A stretch of 64,000 nucleotides of DNA from Gigaspora margarita (GCA_009809945.1 WTPW01000320.1:159444-223443), one strand, 5' to 3'. Shown: positions 10,749 through 23,550, counted from the first letter of the stretch. Translations and numbers: made by a program. Notes: generated by a model from the sequence alone, not told the origin.

Positions 10749-12486
10749 TATATATAAAATTTATAAAAAAATATATAAAATTACTATAAGCTTTAAATCT
10801 TTGATGTTTCTTCTCTACATATTAACTTAATGGATAGGATTTACCCATACTACCAGTAGTACAGTGTACTACATTGTAACAGTTTTAAAGCTAATTATTT
10901 ACCAACATAATATATTAATAAGCTATTAAATACTTGTATAAAGTACTTTATATATGGGGCAATCTATATTTAATATTTGGTAGCTTTAAGTATTTTTTGA
11001 ATTTTTGATTTTTTTTACACTTTTTATTAGTAAATTTTACTAGTAAATTTAAAAATTTTATATTAAAAACTAGGTTTAATTTTTTAAAATTTTAATCTTA
11101 TATTACTTTTAATATATTAACTTAATTTTAATAAATTTTATAAATTTAAAATTAAAAGTTTGTCTTTAATAATTATTTATAAATTTAGATAAAATTTATT
11201 TAGTAAAATTTTTTTAAAATTATAGTTAAAAACTATAGGGCTTATATGAAATACTAAAAATAGTAATAATTTTCAACAAACAGTTTATAAACCTTTAGAG
11301 TAAAAGTAATAGTTTTTATAATAAACCTTATAATAAAAATTTAAATATACAAATTTTAAATATTTTTTTATATAATTAAAGTTTTAGTTTGCAAAAATTA
11401 TTAATAAATTTTTTAGTATAATTATTTTTAATAGTGTACTACAGGTAGTACAATAAATTTTGCCAAAATTGCAATTTAAAAAAAATTTATTTCTCAACAA
11501 TCTTATTAATAATATTAAAATAAATTAATTTCTATAATACTATAGCATTTATCAAATTTTTTGATATAAAAGGTTTTTTAAAAAGTATTTTTTTGGATGT
11601 TTTAGAGCCTTTAATAAATGTACTACCAGTAGTACAAAGATCTAAATCCTATCCATTAAAATTAAAATTTTCAGGAATATAGAACAGGGAAAAAGAAAAA
11701 ATTAAGCACATAATGAAAATATAACTTCACCAAAAATAAATATTTTCTGATTTTAAAATAAGATATATATGTAACAATATGCTCTGAACAACTTTACTTA
11801 GTCAATAAAAGTAGGTTATCTTGTAAGAAAATGGATAATCTATGTGCTAAAGTTAAAATTTTTGGGTTTTTCTTATTAGATAACCTACTTTGGGCTCTTA
11901 AGCAAAGTTGTTCAGCATGTAATTTTGCTCAGAGAAGAATCCAAATGCATTTTTTGAACCTTTTACTAAGTGAAAAATGGTGTTAAAGTTAGAAAAAAAA
12001 TTTTTAGAAAAATTTTTTTTCTAACTATATCACTATTTTTCACTTAGTAAAAGGTCGGAGAAAACATGTTTTGACTCTAATACAGGCAAAATTACATGCT
12101 AAACAATTTTGCTTAAGAGCCCAAAGTAGGTTACCTAATAAAAAAAATGGTTTATATTAAAACCCCAAAAATTTTAACTTTAGCACATAGATAGCCTATT
12201 TTTCTTACAAGGTAGCCTACTTCCGCTAACTAAATAAAATTGTTCAGAGCATATTTTTACATATGCTTTTTATTTTAAAATCAGAAAATATTTATTTTTG
12301 GTGAAGTTACATTTTCATTTTGTACAAAATCAGTGAAATTTTAATTTGATTTTTGAGCTCAATTTTTTCTTCTCACTCTGTTCTATATTTTTAAAAAATT
12401 TAATTTTAAGTTAATATATAGAGGAAGAAACATCAAAGATTCAAAACTTATAGTAATTTTATATATTTTTTTATAAATTTTATATA
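10749..12486. mobile_element. Foldback F1, copy 1, with a nested insertion
   Basis: Inverted arms run from TATATAAAATTTATAAA (10749) to the dyad at about 12015 (AAAAATTTTTAGAAAAATTTTT), and out to 12486. Each arm holds smaller inverted repeats: AGGTTATCTTGTAAGAAAA against TTCTTATTAGATAACCTAC. It also has motif pairs CTGAACAACTTTACTTAG (11783) / CTTAAGCAAAGTTGTTCAG (~11901) and their mirror images near 12097 and 12226. The left arm is interrupted by the TTAA element 10831-11655. Homologous copies lie at 38951-40014 and 55774-56742. No ORF is seen. Confidence 0.85.
10831..11655. mobile_element. piggyBac-type TTAA element nested in foldback F1
   Basis: A 13-bp perfect inverted repeat, TGGATAGGATTTA at 10831-10843 and its complement at 11643-11655. 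TTAA sits on both outer sides (10827-10830 and 11656-11659). Just inside the ends a second inverted block reads TACCAGTAGTACA. The right arm of the same foldback and the copy at 39080 both read ATTAACTTAAAATTAAATTT without interruption, so the empty site is directly visible. The 825-bp interior is non-coding. Confidence 0.85.
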
Positions 12487-12884
12487 ACAAAAAGCTCAGT
12501 CAGAAAAACAAACTCTTCCTGTTAATCACTAGTACACAAATTTTTCCAACTTAAATATTTTAAAAAAAATCTTAAAATATTAAAATTTATTAAGATAACT
12601 TGGTTTTTACTCCTAAATAAACTTGTTTCTTTTTTAAAAATACATATAATATCAAATTTTATTGCTAAAATCTTCAAACTCATTGAGTAAAGGGCCTTTG
12701 GTCTAAAAATTGTATTTTCTTAAAATATATCTAAAACACCTTTTAATCTATTTTGCAAAATAAGAAAAAGTTAAAGAGCACACTTTTCTCATCATAACAA
12801 GCTGTATCTTAGCTTGTAGCCCTAAAATTGACTGAGATATACTTAACTCTTCTATATTTCTTATTTTCTTTTATTTTCTTTTTT
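12487..12884. other. AT-rich spacer, no feature recognised
   Basis: Between foldback F1 and the LINE. It contains one CTAAATAAACTTGTTTC, a weak match to the recurrent motif near 12605, and no ORF or inverted repeat of note. Confidence 0.4.
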
Positions 12885-13321
12885 TTTATTACAAAAACCC
12901 TATAGGCGTTTTTTGTGTGGCTTAAAATCGTGCTACCCACATTTTTAATAACATAAAATTTATTGGTTCTTAATTATTTACACAAATTATTAATTAATTT
13001 TACACAAAACAAATATTTATCTTTTGTAACCTTTCTAATTTATGAAAGGAACGTTATCTAAATTAAACAATTTTGTACACTTTGTGTAGCATGTGATTTG
13101 TGTAACATGTGACTTGGTATTACGTGACCTTATATCATATGATTTGTGTAATCTATTTTAGATTCATTAGTGTTATATTACACAAAACAAATTATACCTC
13201 TTTGTGAAGCTTATAATAATCTCTATTTTGTTATTCTATTTGTTAAATTCAAATCCTTTCTAAATACTGATTTTATTTATTTAACCAAATTTTTATCCTA
13301 ATCAAATTATTATATTCCAGT

Positions 13322-16300
13322 ATGCCTACTCTAACATCTCAAGAACCTGATATTTTAGTTCTTGATTTCTTTTACAAAAATATTACTGAAACTTATGGAA
13401 CCTATGGGGTTGCAATATATGAAGATAATCTACTAATTGTTAAACCAATCCCAAAAAACTTCCATTCAACAAATTGCTTTGATGCAAACCTCCACTCCAT
13501 AAAAAAGGCAACACATTTCTTTCCCATACCACTTTCTACTGCTATAATTGCTTGTATTTGCAACAAATACCATACCAAATTCATAGCAGAAAATGATAAA
13601 ATTTATGACTCAATACCTGATATTAGTCCAACTACATCTAATTCACAAAACAAAAAACTTATTCAAAAACTTTTAAAACTACTCAACAAACAATTCCACA
13701 ATCTTCAATTTCTTAACAAAAATCAATTTTAACCAATTCTACTAACATTTCCTCACCTTTACTATCCTTATATATTCATACATGCCCAAAATGTTGGCAT
13801 GTAATTAGTTGTAAATTGGCAAGCAATCAACATTATCCACAATGTGAAGTAATTCAGAAAGGTAAAAACTACTATCACTCTAGCTATATGGCTAACACTT
13901 CTACACTCTCTACAACTATTGCATCTAACAAAGCTTTTTTACAACAACAATTAGAACAAATACACAATATATCTACTCTTACTTCTCTTACTCCTTCTTC
14001 TGCTACCTTAACTACTAAGTCATTTCTAATATTCTTTCAACTAATATACCTACTTATCTAAATACAGACAAAAACAATAGAAACAACAACCAAATCAACA
14101 AGTAAAACAACAACAGCAACAAACTTTATTAAAACAAAGCCAACAACAAAACCTTAATCTATCTCAATCTAATAAAAATACTCAATTCAACTCACTTGCT
14201 AACTTATTTCTACTAACTCCATTACTGGAAACTCCATCTACAAAAAATACCAATACTAATATGGAAATTGATCCTCCTATTACTTTTCAAGATTCTTTTA
14301 TTACTAATTAACTATTAAACAAAAATACAAACCAAACCTAGCCTACTTTTACTCAATTTCAAAATTTACTATCAAATGAACCAAAATCTAAACCAAATCC
14401 ATCTTATGATTGGTTATTTAATTTTTCTATTACTAAAGAAATAGAATCTAATAAGAAGTTTCAAACCAAACTCTCTTATTAGCTCTTTGGTTTTTTAAAA
14501 AAAATCCTTTTGATTTCTTTTCTGAAAAGAAAATCAAACCAGAAAAAAAGAACCAACCAGTTTACAAAGCATCTTTTAAACATCTTTTGTGTTCAATGGT
14601 TGGTCTATATCCTAATTTCTTAATAGATCTTATATTTGAACCAGAGTTGTCACATTTACTATGTTTGTTCTATTGGCTTCTAATTTTATTCACTTTTTTC
14701 ATTTTTTTATTGTAAATTTTCAGTATTAAATTTTACTAAATAAATATAAAAATATTTTAAATTTATTACTTTACTAATGATCTAACAATATATATTTAAA
14801 TAATTGCAAATTATTAATAAAAAATTTTTTTATATAAAGACAAAAAACCAAGCTTTTGTTCTATTGTTCTATTTGCCAACACTGATTTGAATATAACCCA
14901 GATATTGATAAAAATGCTACAATACCATTTGACTATCTTGAATCTATATTAAAAAATATTACTTTACAATTCACAACAATTTTATTTACCAAACTTAACT
15001 ATAAAGAAATATTTGCCTCACCTGTTACTGTACTACCTTATAAAACACAAAAATAACTTCAACTATGCCTTAATCTAGCTTTCTACATTTTTATCTTTCA
15101 AATAACTATCAAACAATCAACTACAAAAAATTTGAAAAAGACTTTGATTTTAGACCAAATTATCCTAAAATTGAGTCTACTATTAATAGCATTGATAAAA
15201 ATATACCTTTTCTTGAAATTAAATCCAGCCCTAGATTTAATATTCAACTTTTATTTAATATTCCTAAAACTGCATTCTTTAAAACTATCGTGTTCTATCC
15301 CTTTCTAACTCATTAGATCACTACAAGGAGTAGTTTAATAAATTTTTTTCAAACTATGCTCATAATTTACTACTCTACCAAATAAAAGAGACACCTATAT
15401 TTATCTTAAAAATAAGATCCATCAACAATTTATTTTTCAACTAAACAAATTTTTACCTACCAAATTTGAATTTCAAGAACCACAAAAACCTTTACAATGG
15501 CAACACAAAGCTACCAAAGCTACTAACTTCCATATGCTTTCTTGTGACAATAAAAACTGTGAATATTGGAGAGAAAAAACTTTTACAACAGAGATAAACT
15601 TTATAAAGATATACTTGAAAAATCTTATACAATTTATTCTATAAAGAAGTAGAAGCACTTTATGAACCTAAAACTTGACCTATCTATTTTTCACATTGAT
15701 AGAAAACATGAAGCCACTCTAAAACAAACTATACCAAACAAAACACTTGAAAATTTAGCAAAAGAAGCAGAAGAGGCAGTTTGTAAATTAAATAATATTA
15801 CCTCTAGCTCAAAATGCTATAGGTTTTATTTTTATAAATATCTTGCACTTTATCACAAAACTGCTTTGAAAACCAAACATTCCTAATATATCCAAACAAT
15901 AGGCTATAGACAAAGCTACAAATACAGTTATTGATACCCACTTTCTTGCTAGAATTATTACATATTTTGATTGTATCAAAAACCAAACTTATTCCTTTTT
16001 ACAAATTGCCAATACTACAAAGAAACTGCATATGTAAAGCAGAAAAAGTTTATAAAACAAAAATATAATCTTAACTTTCAACCTATTACAAATCTAGAAT
16101 CTCTTTTTCTAGATTATTCTTTTCATTAAGCTTGTCTTTTACAAACAACATAAATGCAGCCACTGTCTTATTAAAAGATGCATCCATTGTAGTTAATAAG
16201 AAGAATAATGTAAGTAGAAGGTGGATAAGCATATTTATGTAAAGGTCCAGAATAATGATGGTCAAATTCAATGTACAGGACAGACTATGAATACCTGTGC

Positions 16301-16598
16301 AGCTGTGAGAGCCAAATCTAAAATGTTGAGTGACCTTGTAAAAGATGCAAACAGCTTCTCAGATAATATTATATCATCTCCTTCTGAGGAAACTTGCTAT
16401 AATCTATTTTTACAAAAATACAATCTTCCCCTACTCCCAAATCAACAAACTCTTAAATTCTTTATTAAACATTTGCTTAAACAAGCTTTTTTATATCTTT
16501 ACAAGATATCTATAAATATAATTATATTAGAAACTCATGTATATCTTAGTACTAAAGATAAACTTCTTCCAAATCATATCCTACCACTACCTAATTAA
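13322..16598 (+). pseudogene. LINE ORF1 remnant
   Basis: It begins with an open 136-codon segment (13322-13732, 'MPTLTSQEPDILVL'). After a stop comes a cysteine-rich segment translating as CPKC...C...H...C (about 13780-13850), a probable nucleic-acid-binding finger. A Gln/Asn-rich stretch follows at 14060-14280. Further open pieces lie at 15662-15886 and 16221-16598. ORF1 of such LINEs is expected to bind RNA; here that is inferred from the finger. Many stops show it is dead. The piece at 63646-63957 is homologous (both have 'CxxKFHTxF' and 'TTSNxQxK'-like strings). An AT-rich insertion probably occupies part of 14600-14870. Confidence 0.65.
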
Positions 16599-16734
16599 TT
16601 TCCTATCTATTATGACTCACCTATTAAATCTTAATATAACAACTATCCTAAAAATAATTCTTTCTTTTTTGCAACAACTTCCCAATTAGATAATTCTATA
16701 TCTTTACCATCAACTCTTAATCTTAATATTGTTA

Positions 16735-18255
16735 TACACAATGTTTAAGGTTATAATATTCCTATTAAAAACCAACTCTGGGAAGAATTCTGCTTCTCGA
16801 ACAATATTCAAATTTGTAGCATAACTGAAACCAAACTTGCCACATTGAAACCTAAAAAGTTCTTTAACAACAAGCAATTTACATATTTTTGGTCTTGTCT
16901 AAACAACTCTGCTGAAGGCACTGGTATTATGGTTAATAACTCTATAAAAACTCATATTTACAATATAATTACACATCCTGTAGGAGCAGTTGCAATTGAT
17001 CTGTTCTTTAAACATGATTTTTAAATTTCAAATTATTTCTGTATATCTTTCTTCAACCAACCAATAACTATGAAACCAATTTTAAGAAGCTATTATATCA
17101 TGGATATAAATGCACTTTCATTAGATTTACACCCTATCATCTTAGACATCTTTAATATATCTCCTTCTCTAACTAATAACTCTACTGCCAAAATTAAACT
17201 TCTTTCTTATTTATATCACAATAGCATATATGATGATCATACTAACAACACCCAATATACCTGGCAGTATAATGATTTAAATAGCCATATTGATTATATA
17301 TAGGCACATAATACAATAATACCATACCTTATAGACTTTTCACTTCAATCACCCTTATCTACTACTCATAGTGATCATCTTATCCTTATTTCTAAATAGA
17401 TATTTCCATTTGCATTATCATCAAAACTTTGTTAAAAACATGCTGCAATCAAGAATTTTTTAGTACAAACTTATAGATCAAGCAAAATAGAAAGATTTTC
17501 TTCTCAATATAATATTATTTAAAACAAAACTCCTATTTCTGTTAGCTCTACTGAATCTATAGAATGCACATGGCACAAAATCCAAACTAGTATTATTAAT
17601 GCTGCCCTTAAAACTATTCCTAACAAAAAATTTACAGTTTGAAATTTCCATCATGCTTTCACTTCCAAAGCTACAGAATTGCACAAAAATCTCAAAACTA
17701 TTAGAAATATAATGCAGCAAACCAAATATTCACTATTATACAACCAATCTATACCTACTACAATCCTTGCTTATATTCAAAGCATTAACTCTAAACACCA
17801 ATTTTCTTTTCCTTCTCCACCTTCTTGCCAATCAGATCTATCTAATTGGCTATTTTACACCAAAGTATACTGAAACCCCTATATAATACTAGAAATCTGG
17901 AATATTCATACTATCTTAGGGATCACATTAAAATAGCTATAAATACTAGATGTAAAAGATTACTTACCTATCCAACTAAATGATTAATAGTATTCTCAAC
18001 CGTTATACTAATCCTGTTCATTTTAATAATATAAAAACCCAAACTAATATTCTTACAGATTCTACAAAAATTAAGGATTATATCTATTACATTTTTGTTA
18101 TGAACTACAAACTATACCTATAACCAACATATCTTCTCTACTGATTGGCAATCAGAATATGCACCCAAATCTAATATTATATCAGAATGGTACAACTCTA
18201 ATTTAGTACCAATTATCTTAGATAAACTATTAATACTACTGTAAATGGCCATATA
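16735..18255 (+). pseudogene. LINE ORF2, endonuclease domain and linker
   Basis: Translation gives the order of an APE-type endonuclease. 'NVxGYNIP' is near 16745, 'ITETKLATL' near 16821, 'GTGIMVNNSI' near 16918, 'TWQYNDLNSHIDYI' at 17262-17301 and 'THSDHLIL' at 17365-17390. The Glu of 'TET', the 'SHIDYI' block and the 'SDH' triad are visible. Stops at several places and a frameshift after 17020 make it a pseudogene. The linker (17400-18255) includes 'WHKIQTSIINAALKTIP'. A last piece, 'DWQSEY', is just ahead of where RT motif 1 would begin. Confidence 0.8.
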
Positions 18256-18446
18256 CAAGACTTGGGTCTGTTACATTTCACCAATTTTAAAACCTATAAT
18301 AGACTCCGGTCTAGTATATGGCTGGGAGCTTATATTATATAGTGTAAAAATTTGAAACACACATACAATTTGCACTTATAATATGCAATTTAGATTTTAA
18401 AAAAGAGCCACATTTAATTAAAGAAGATTCTGCAATCTGTATCTGA

Positions 18447-20632
18447 GTTAGTGTTCTGAATTTGGGTTCAGTTCAGTTCGGGTTCAGTTCAGGTTCAGTT
18501 GAACCTGAACCCAAACTTTAAATTTTGCAGATCTCCAAACTCGAACCCGAACTGAACCTAAAATTTATGAACCCGAACCGAACTCAAACTTGAAATATTT
18601 GTTCAGTCTGAGTTTGGTTCGAAGTTCATGAACATGTTTAGGTTTGTATTAGTGTTCTGACCTATTACGAAAATGTGTTACAATTCAAAAATTGATTAAT
18701 CCGATTAATCGATTAGCTTTTCAAATATGTGATTAATCAATTAATCTAATTAATCAATTGGCTTTTCAAATATGCGATTAATCGATTAATCTGATTAATT
18801 GATTAATCGATCAATCGATTAATACCAGGAACGGAGTTTCACAGAAGTAAAATGAAGTGTATGGTTTATAGCCATCTTCAATAATGTGCGTCCGCAAAAT
18901 CTCATATTTGGTTAGTCAGCATAATTATAAATCTTTTCTTTTCTGTTTTAATAGGCATTTTTTGGATTGCCTTGTGACCTGCGCCTTTTCACAAGTTTAT
19001 TTCTATAGTGAAATGCTAAAGGTGTATATTACATAGTTGTATACAAATAAAGCTAACATAGAAATATTTAAAATTATTATTGCTCGATAAGCTACTTTAT
19101 TCCTATATGTGAAAAACTATATGGGAATAGGTTCACTATCCAAACAAGCTATAGCATTTCATACTCGAAACTTAATATCTATGACAAAGCCTCTTGTCTA
19201 TAAAAAAGCACCTAAACCTGTACTAATCATTCTCCCAACCTTTCAAATGCATAAACTGCCAACTTTTTGGTCCCCAAATTTCCTAAACCCCAAGGTCCCA
19301 TCACACCCTGCCTACTGCATGAAACTGCAACATAGGCAAGATAGCTAACATACATATATAGCTAAAAAGAGAATCAGGGTGTCATCTTGCAGTATCTATG
19401 CATCAGTAGAGCCTTACTGTTTACTAATAAGGTCCTTGCACTGCTACTACAGCCGCGAAGCCTAACTATTCACTAATAAGGTCCTTTACTATTGCAGCCC
19501 AGAGCCTAAATATTCACTAATAAAGTCTTTGTACTGCCACTGTAGCCGTGGATCCTAATTTACACTAATAAGGTCCTTGCACTGCCAATACAGCGCAGAG
19601 CTAAATATTCACTAATGAGGTCCTTGCACTGCCACTGCAGCCACAGATCCTAACTTACTACTAATAATGTCCTTGTACTACCACTGCAGCCGCGGAGCCT
19701 AAATATTTACTAATAAGGTCCTTGCACTACCACTATAGCCGTGGAGCCTAAATATTCACTAACAAGGTCCTTGTACTGCTACAGATCCTAACTGTTCACT
19801 AATAAGGTCATTGCACTACTACTGCAGCCGTGAATTCTAACTATTTACTAATAAGGTCCTTGCACAGCCACTGCAGCCGTGGAGCCTAACTGGTCACTAA
19901 TAAGGGTCGCTGCACTGCCCCTGCAGCTGTGGAGCCCAAAAATTGCTACTGATGGTCCTTTCACTGCCATTAGCCGTGAACCCAAAAAACAGACCATAAA
20001 TATCTACTATAGCTGTGACTGATACTACTAATACTTGCAGTTCACTTAAAATAGAGAGGGTGGATGGAAGATAGAGCCAGCTTTTACCAAGAAGTACCAT
20101 GGCACTCATTTATGAACTTTTTTCTGTTTTTTTTTGGAGATACTTTATGCATTGGACAATAGTGTATATGCTTGTAAATTCAATTAAATCTTAAATATAT
20201 CCTATTTTCCATTCCTGGTTTTAGTGCAACTACATTGCGCAGCTACCTTATTGATTAACCCAATTAATCGATTAATCGATCAATCGATTAATCGATTAAT
20301 CGATTAATCAATTAACCTGATTAATCGATTAACCCGATTGATCAATTTATTGATTGTACTAACTAATCAATTCATCGATTAATTAGTACAATCAATTTTT
20401 AATCGATTATTAAAAAAAGTTTCATTCTTCTCACCTCTCTTATTGAACCCAAACATGTTCATGAACTTTTGAACTGAATCCGAACTGAACCCAGACTTGA
20501 TTTAAAAGTTCAATACCGAACTCAGACCGAACTGGATTTTTAAAATTAAGTCTGGTTCGGGTTCAGTTCGAATTTGGACCGAACTCAAACTCAACCCAAT
20601 GTTCAGTTCAGGTTCAGTTTTAGGAACACTAA
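18447..20632. repeat. Composite of nested simple-repeat elements with TTAGTGTTC ends
   Basis: Symmetric layout. GGTTCAGTTC blocks are outermost (18447-18660 and 20444-20632). ATTAATCGATTAATC blocks lie inside them (18690-18830 and 20245-20415). A GC-richer core (18830-20240) contains a minisatellite. TTAGTGTTC occurs at 18447 and 18650, and its complement GGAACACTAA at 20623-20632. The orientation of the repeats flips between halves, so the whole is a large inverted-repeat structure. An open frame at 19109-19348 has no recognisable domain. Confidence 0.6.
19400..19990. repeat. Minisatellite, about 12 units of about 48 bp
   Basis: The unit contains CACTAATAAGGTCCTTGCA, then CTGCCACTGCAGCCGTGGAG, then CCTAAATATT. 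Copies start near 19423, 19470, 19516, 19563, 19610, 19660, 19706, 19753, 19796, 19846, 19896 and 19940. Units differ by substitutions and small indels. It is clearly richer in G and C than its surroundings. Confidence 0.85.
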
Positions 20633-20639
20633 CCTGGGT

Positions 20640-20920
20640 ATAGTAAATAGTAGGTCTACACAGGTCAAAATTATAAACATCAGTATAATATCGGGTACTC
20701 GATATATATATTATATGTATATGATATGTGACCAATATGTGTAGGATATATTTATACATATACCCGATATGTGTAGAGTTCATGCAGGATATCAGACACA
20801 TATCAGATACATATAGTACACATATAGTATATATGCTGTATACATACCGTATATATATCGCATATATAAATTCTGTAATACATCATGTACTTGATATGTA
20901 CTCAATATAAAGTACTGAAG
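20640..20920. repeat. GATATGTGTA / GGGTAC simple-repeat element
   Basis: Degenerate units such as CGATATGTGTAG and CATATAGTATA, alternating purine and pyrimidine over about 230 bases. The left edge (GTATAGTAAATAGTAGG ... CAGGTCAAAATTATA) resembles the inverted right edge of 30410-30715, so the two blocks are one family. The open frames across it (20502-20801 minus, 20728-20910 plus) reflect low complexity. Confidence 0.55.
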
Positions 20921-21169
20921 TAATATCAAGAAAGAATAAATTCGAATATTCATATATATTTTACAATCACCTAATTATCACTTTGCTATAACAATAATAT
21001 AAAGCAATTTAATAAAAATTTTATTTTTTTTATTTATTTATTATAAACAATTCTCTAACAAATTGGTTACAATTTGGAATCTAACATCTATAATTTACAA
21101 TCCTATAGCAAATAACTAATGAGACACTAGCAATAATACAACAAAAAAAAGAAAAAAGTTAAACTAACA

Positions 21170-21546
21170 AAACATCTAAAACGCCCAAGAAAACTAACAA
21201 GATACCCAAGGTAAAATCTACAAGTCACCCAAAAGCGCATCAAAGCAACATCAAAATCAGCGACAAAACACCTGAGGTAACCATGAACTCGCACAGAGAG
21301 CACCTAAAAAAACTGACAGGGTACCCAAAATGAAATCTATGACAAGAGACCCTGAAACGCACTCAAGCAATATTGAAATCGGTGACAAGACACCACATAG
21401 TCATATAAGAACGCCCAAAAAAACTAATAGGCACCCAAAGCGAAAACTCTGAAACAATGTTGAAATTGGCAATAAGATACCTGAGGCAATCACGAAATCA
21501 TGCAAAAAACCTAAAAAACAGAAAAACTAAAGAATAATATTTGAAC
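21170..21546. repeat. Degenerate tandem repeat, about 115-bp unit
   Basis: Three imperfect units containing ACGCCCAAGAAAACTAACA, GGTACCCAAAATGAAATC and AATCGGTGACAAGACACC (near 21180, 21300, 21415). The same repeat-rich tract resumes at 23296-23550 after the hAT-like element. It continues again after the LTR element at 29044, so both elements inserted into it. Similar-looking DNA is found at 7490-8040. Confidence 0.5.
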
Positions 21547-23287
21547 TAGTGATCCTGGTCGATCAAAATTTTTCAACCGGCCAAGCCAATGAAATTTTAT
21601 TGGCTTAGTTGGCTTAGTCAAAAAATTTCAAACAACTTGCAATAATCATCCTGGTGCTTATACTATCATGAATAAAACCCGATTAGGAGATTTTTTACTA
21701 TATATAATTATGCAATTCAAAAATTTATTAAAGCTGCAATTTGCCGAATTTAGTTAAAATAATATTTAATGAATTATTAATGCGAATACATCGCTTATTT
21801 GAAAATGAATACGTTATCAATTTCTAAAAAAAATCAACAGGGTTTTAACCCTTATACTGATTTAGAGTAATATTTTTAAAATAAATTTTTATTGGTTTTC
21901 TTCTTCCTGGATGGAAATAATAATCACTCAACTAACATTACTTTTTCCAACTCCTTGAACTATGCTTTACTGTTGAATAGAAGAGTCTGTTAAAAGTAGT
22001 GCTCAGCAAAATCGAGATTTTGCCAAACACTAGTATCATCAGGATCTGCGTCACACTTATTCATCAGATTCGAAAGTAATTGAGGAACTTCGCATCTAAT
22101 TTTATGTCTGTAACCTAGACAAATATGTGTTGCGATTTTTGTCATGTGGAATATCATAATATGGAGGATATCCAGTAAAAACTTCTTACATAATTATTCT
22201 GAAAGATGTATTCCTTTCTGTGTGCACATAATACCTCTGGAGCAATATAGGAAAGCACACCAAACAGTGCTCTAGAGCTTGAGTGGATTATACTTACGTA
22301 TTATTATAGTGTAAAAATTCAAATCTTTTGATATTTCAATGGCTATTTGTATTTTATCTTTCCAGCTAAGCTCTAAAAAACAGATTCCCAAATATTCACA
22401 TAGATTTCTATCATTTATATATAAAATAATATTTGGTATTCACCTTTAGTGACACCGTGAAATTTAATGACATTCTGATGTGGGTCAATTTTAAGAAATA
22501 ATTGGAGCTAAATGTATGTAAGTATAGTATAAGTTTAATTTTTTAAAGTCACTATAAATAATATCAATTCTTACCTCATTGATAAATATTCGAGCAGTTT
22601 TCTCATCATTGTGTTCTACTTTCAAAGGTTTAAGTGCAACTGTTAATCTATTTTTCCAATTCATTTTATATACCATTCCAAATCCTCTAATGCCAATTTC
22701 TTAAAAATGATGCCAAAGCTTTCTTTAGCAAGATACTTATATTTGTAAATTTGCTAAAGAGTGTTCATTCAATGATGTCCTTAAGCATTGATGCATTGAG
22801 TTGTGTTGAATTAATTGATCAATGTCGTAATTGTCACTTGTTCGTTTACCAAATCTAACCCTAATATTAAAAAATAATAAATATGATAAAAATTAAGAGC
22901 TATGACTATCGATATTTCTGATTTTCTGTAAAAATTCTGTTATCATCCAATTGGACAAAAAAAACCTTCTTTAGTCGATCAAATAATGAAGTATTGTTGA
23001 AATAGTATAAAAAATGAAATAGTATAAAGGACTACTAGTACATATACTATACTAAAATTTTGTAAGGAATTTTTTTACGAAAGGTGCTTTTGTAAGTAAA
23101 ATTCAAGTGCTTGGCAAAATTGAATAAAACTCAATTTTGCCAAGCACTAGTTAAAAGTACCTAAACTCTGATCCTTGAGAAAATTTTTTTTTACTTATAA
23201 AATCGGCTAGCCGATTTTAGAAAAAATCGACCGACCGGGTCGAAAAATTGACTTAGCCGATTTTTTTAATTTCAGCCAGGATCACTA
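21547..23287. mobile_element. hAT-like element carrying a protein-kinase fragment
   Basis: The terminal inverted repeat is TAGTGATCCTGG (21547-21558) and its complement CCAGGATCACTA (23276-23287). It is flanked by a perfect 8-bp direct duplication ATTTGAAC (21539-21546 and 23288-23295). Just inside, both ends carry related GGCTTAG / CTTAGCC sequence. An 8-bp duplication with TAGTG ends fits the hAT superfamily. No transposase is present. The middle is occupied by a minus-strand protein-kinase pseudogene (21960-22710), so this looks like a non-autonomous element that captured host sequence. Confidence 0.8.
21960..22710 (-). pseudogene. Protein kinase fragment (TKL-like), catalytic loop missing
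   Basis: Read downward from 22710: a glycine-rich loop 'GIRGFGMVYK' (~22695-22665); the ATP-site lysine in 'VALKPLKVEH' (~22640); then 'FINEV'. A 67-nt intron with GTAAGA donor and TTTAG acceptor follows (22574 down to 22508). Next come 'HQNVIKFHGVTKGEYQ', 'WKDKIQIAIEISKDLNF' (~22345-22305), 'FGVLSYIAPEVL' (~22257-22220), and 'GYPPYYDIPHDKNR' with 'KIRCEVPQLLSNLMNKC' (~22170-22035). HRD and DFG are absent: only about 40 bases separate 'DLNF' from 'FGVLSYIAPEVL'. Stops and frameshifts are also present. It cannot encode an active kinase. The fold family is clear; the subfamily (expanded TKL-type kinases of mycorrhizal fungi) is inference. Confidence 0.85.
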
Positions 23288-23550
23288 ATTTGAACTAGAG
23301 CACATCAACAAAAATATGACAAGTAAAACATGGCACTAGCAATGAATAATATGCTGAAATGGTCAACACCAATGATGAAGCACAAACTAATTACTCCAAT
23401 GATGAAATCTGAAGCCATTACCTGAAGAACCTAAAAAGAAAAATGCAGAAGTTAGTATTTGAACTAAAAAGCGATAAAGAACACCAACAACCAAAAAATG
23501 CACACACTGAAATGAGATAACACCAATAGTGGCAAAAGAAGTTGTAATGG

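Larger units (their letters stand above)
12885..18255 (+). mobile_element. LINE A, 5' half (leader, ORF1, endonuclease part of ORF2)
   Basis: A non-LTR retrotransposon carrying a leader, a degraded ORF1 with zinc-finger and Gln-rich parts, and the endonuclease end of ORF2. The leader has short repeats such as TTTGTGTAACATGTGA near 13090-13120. The reading ends around 18255, where the RT domain should begin. The second LINE block at 30738 starts within a few residues of that point. The start is estimated from the AAAACCCTATAGGCG leader stretch after a T-rich tract. No target duplication was found. Confidence 0.75.

Noticed and set aside
20502-20910. Overlapping plus and minus ORFs of 60-99 codons
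   Set aside because: They lie in alternating GATATGTGTA repeat, which is open in several frames by composition.
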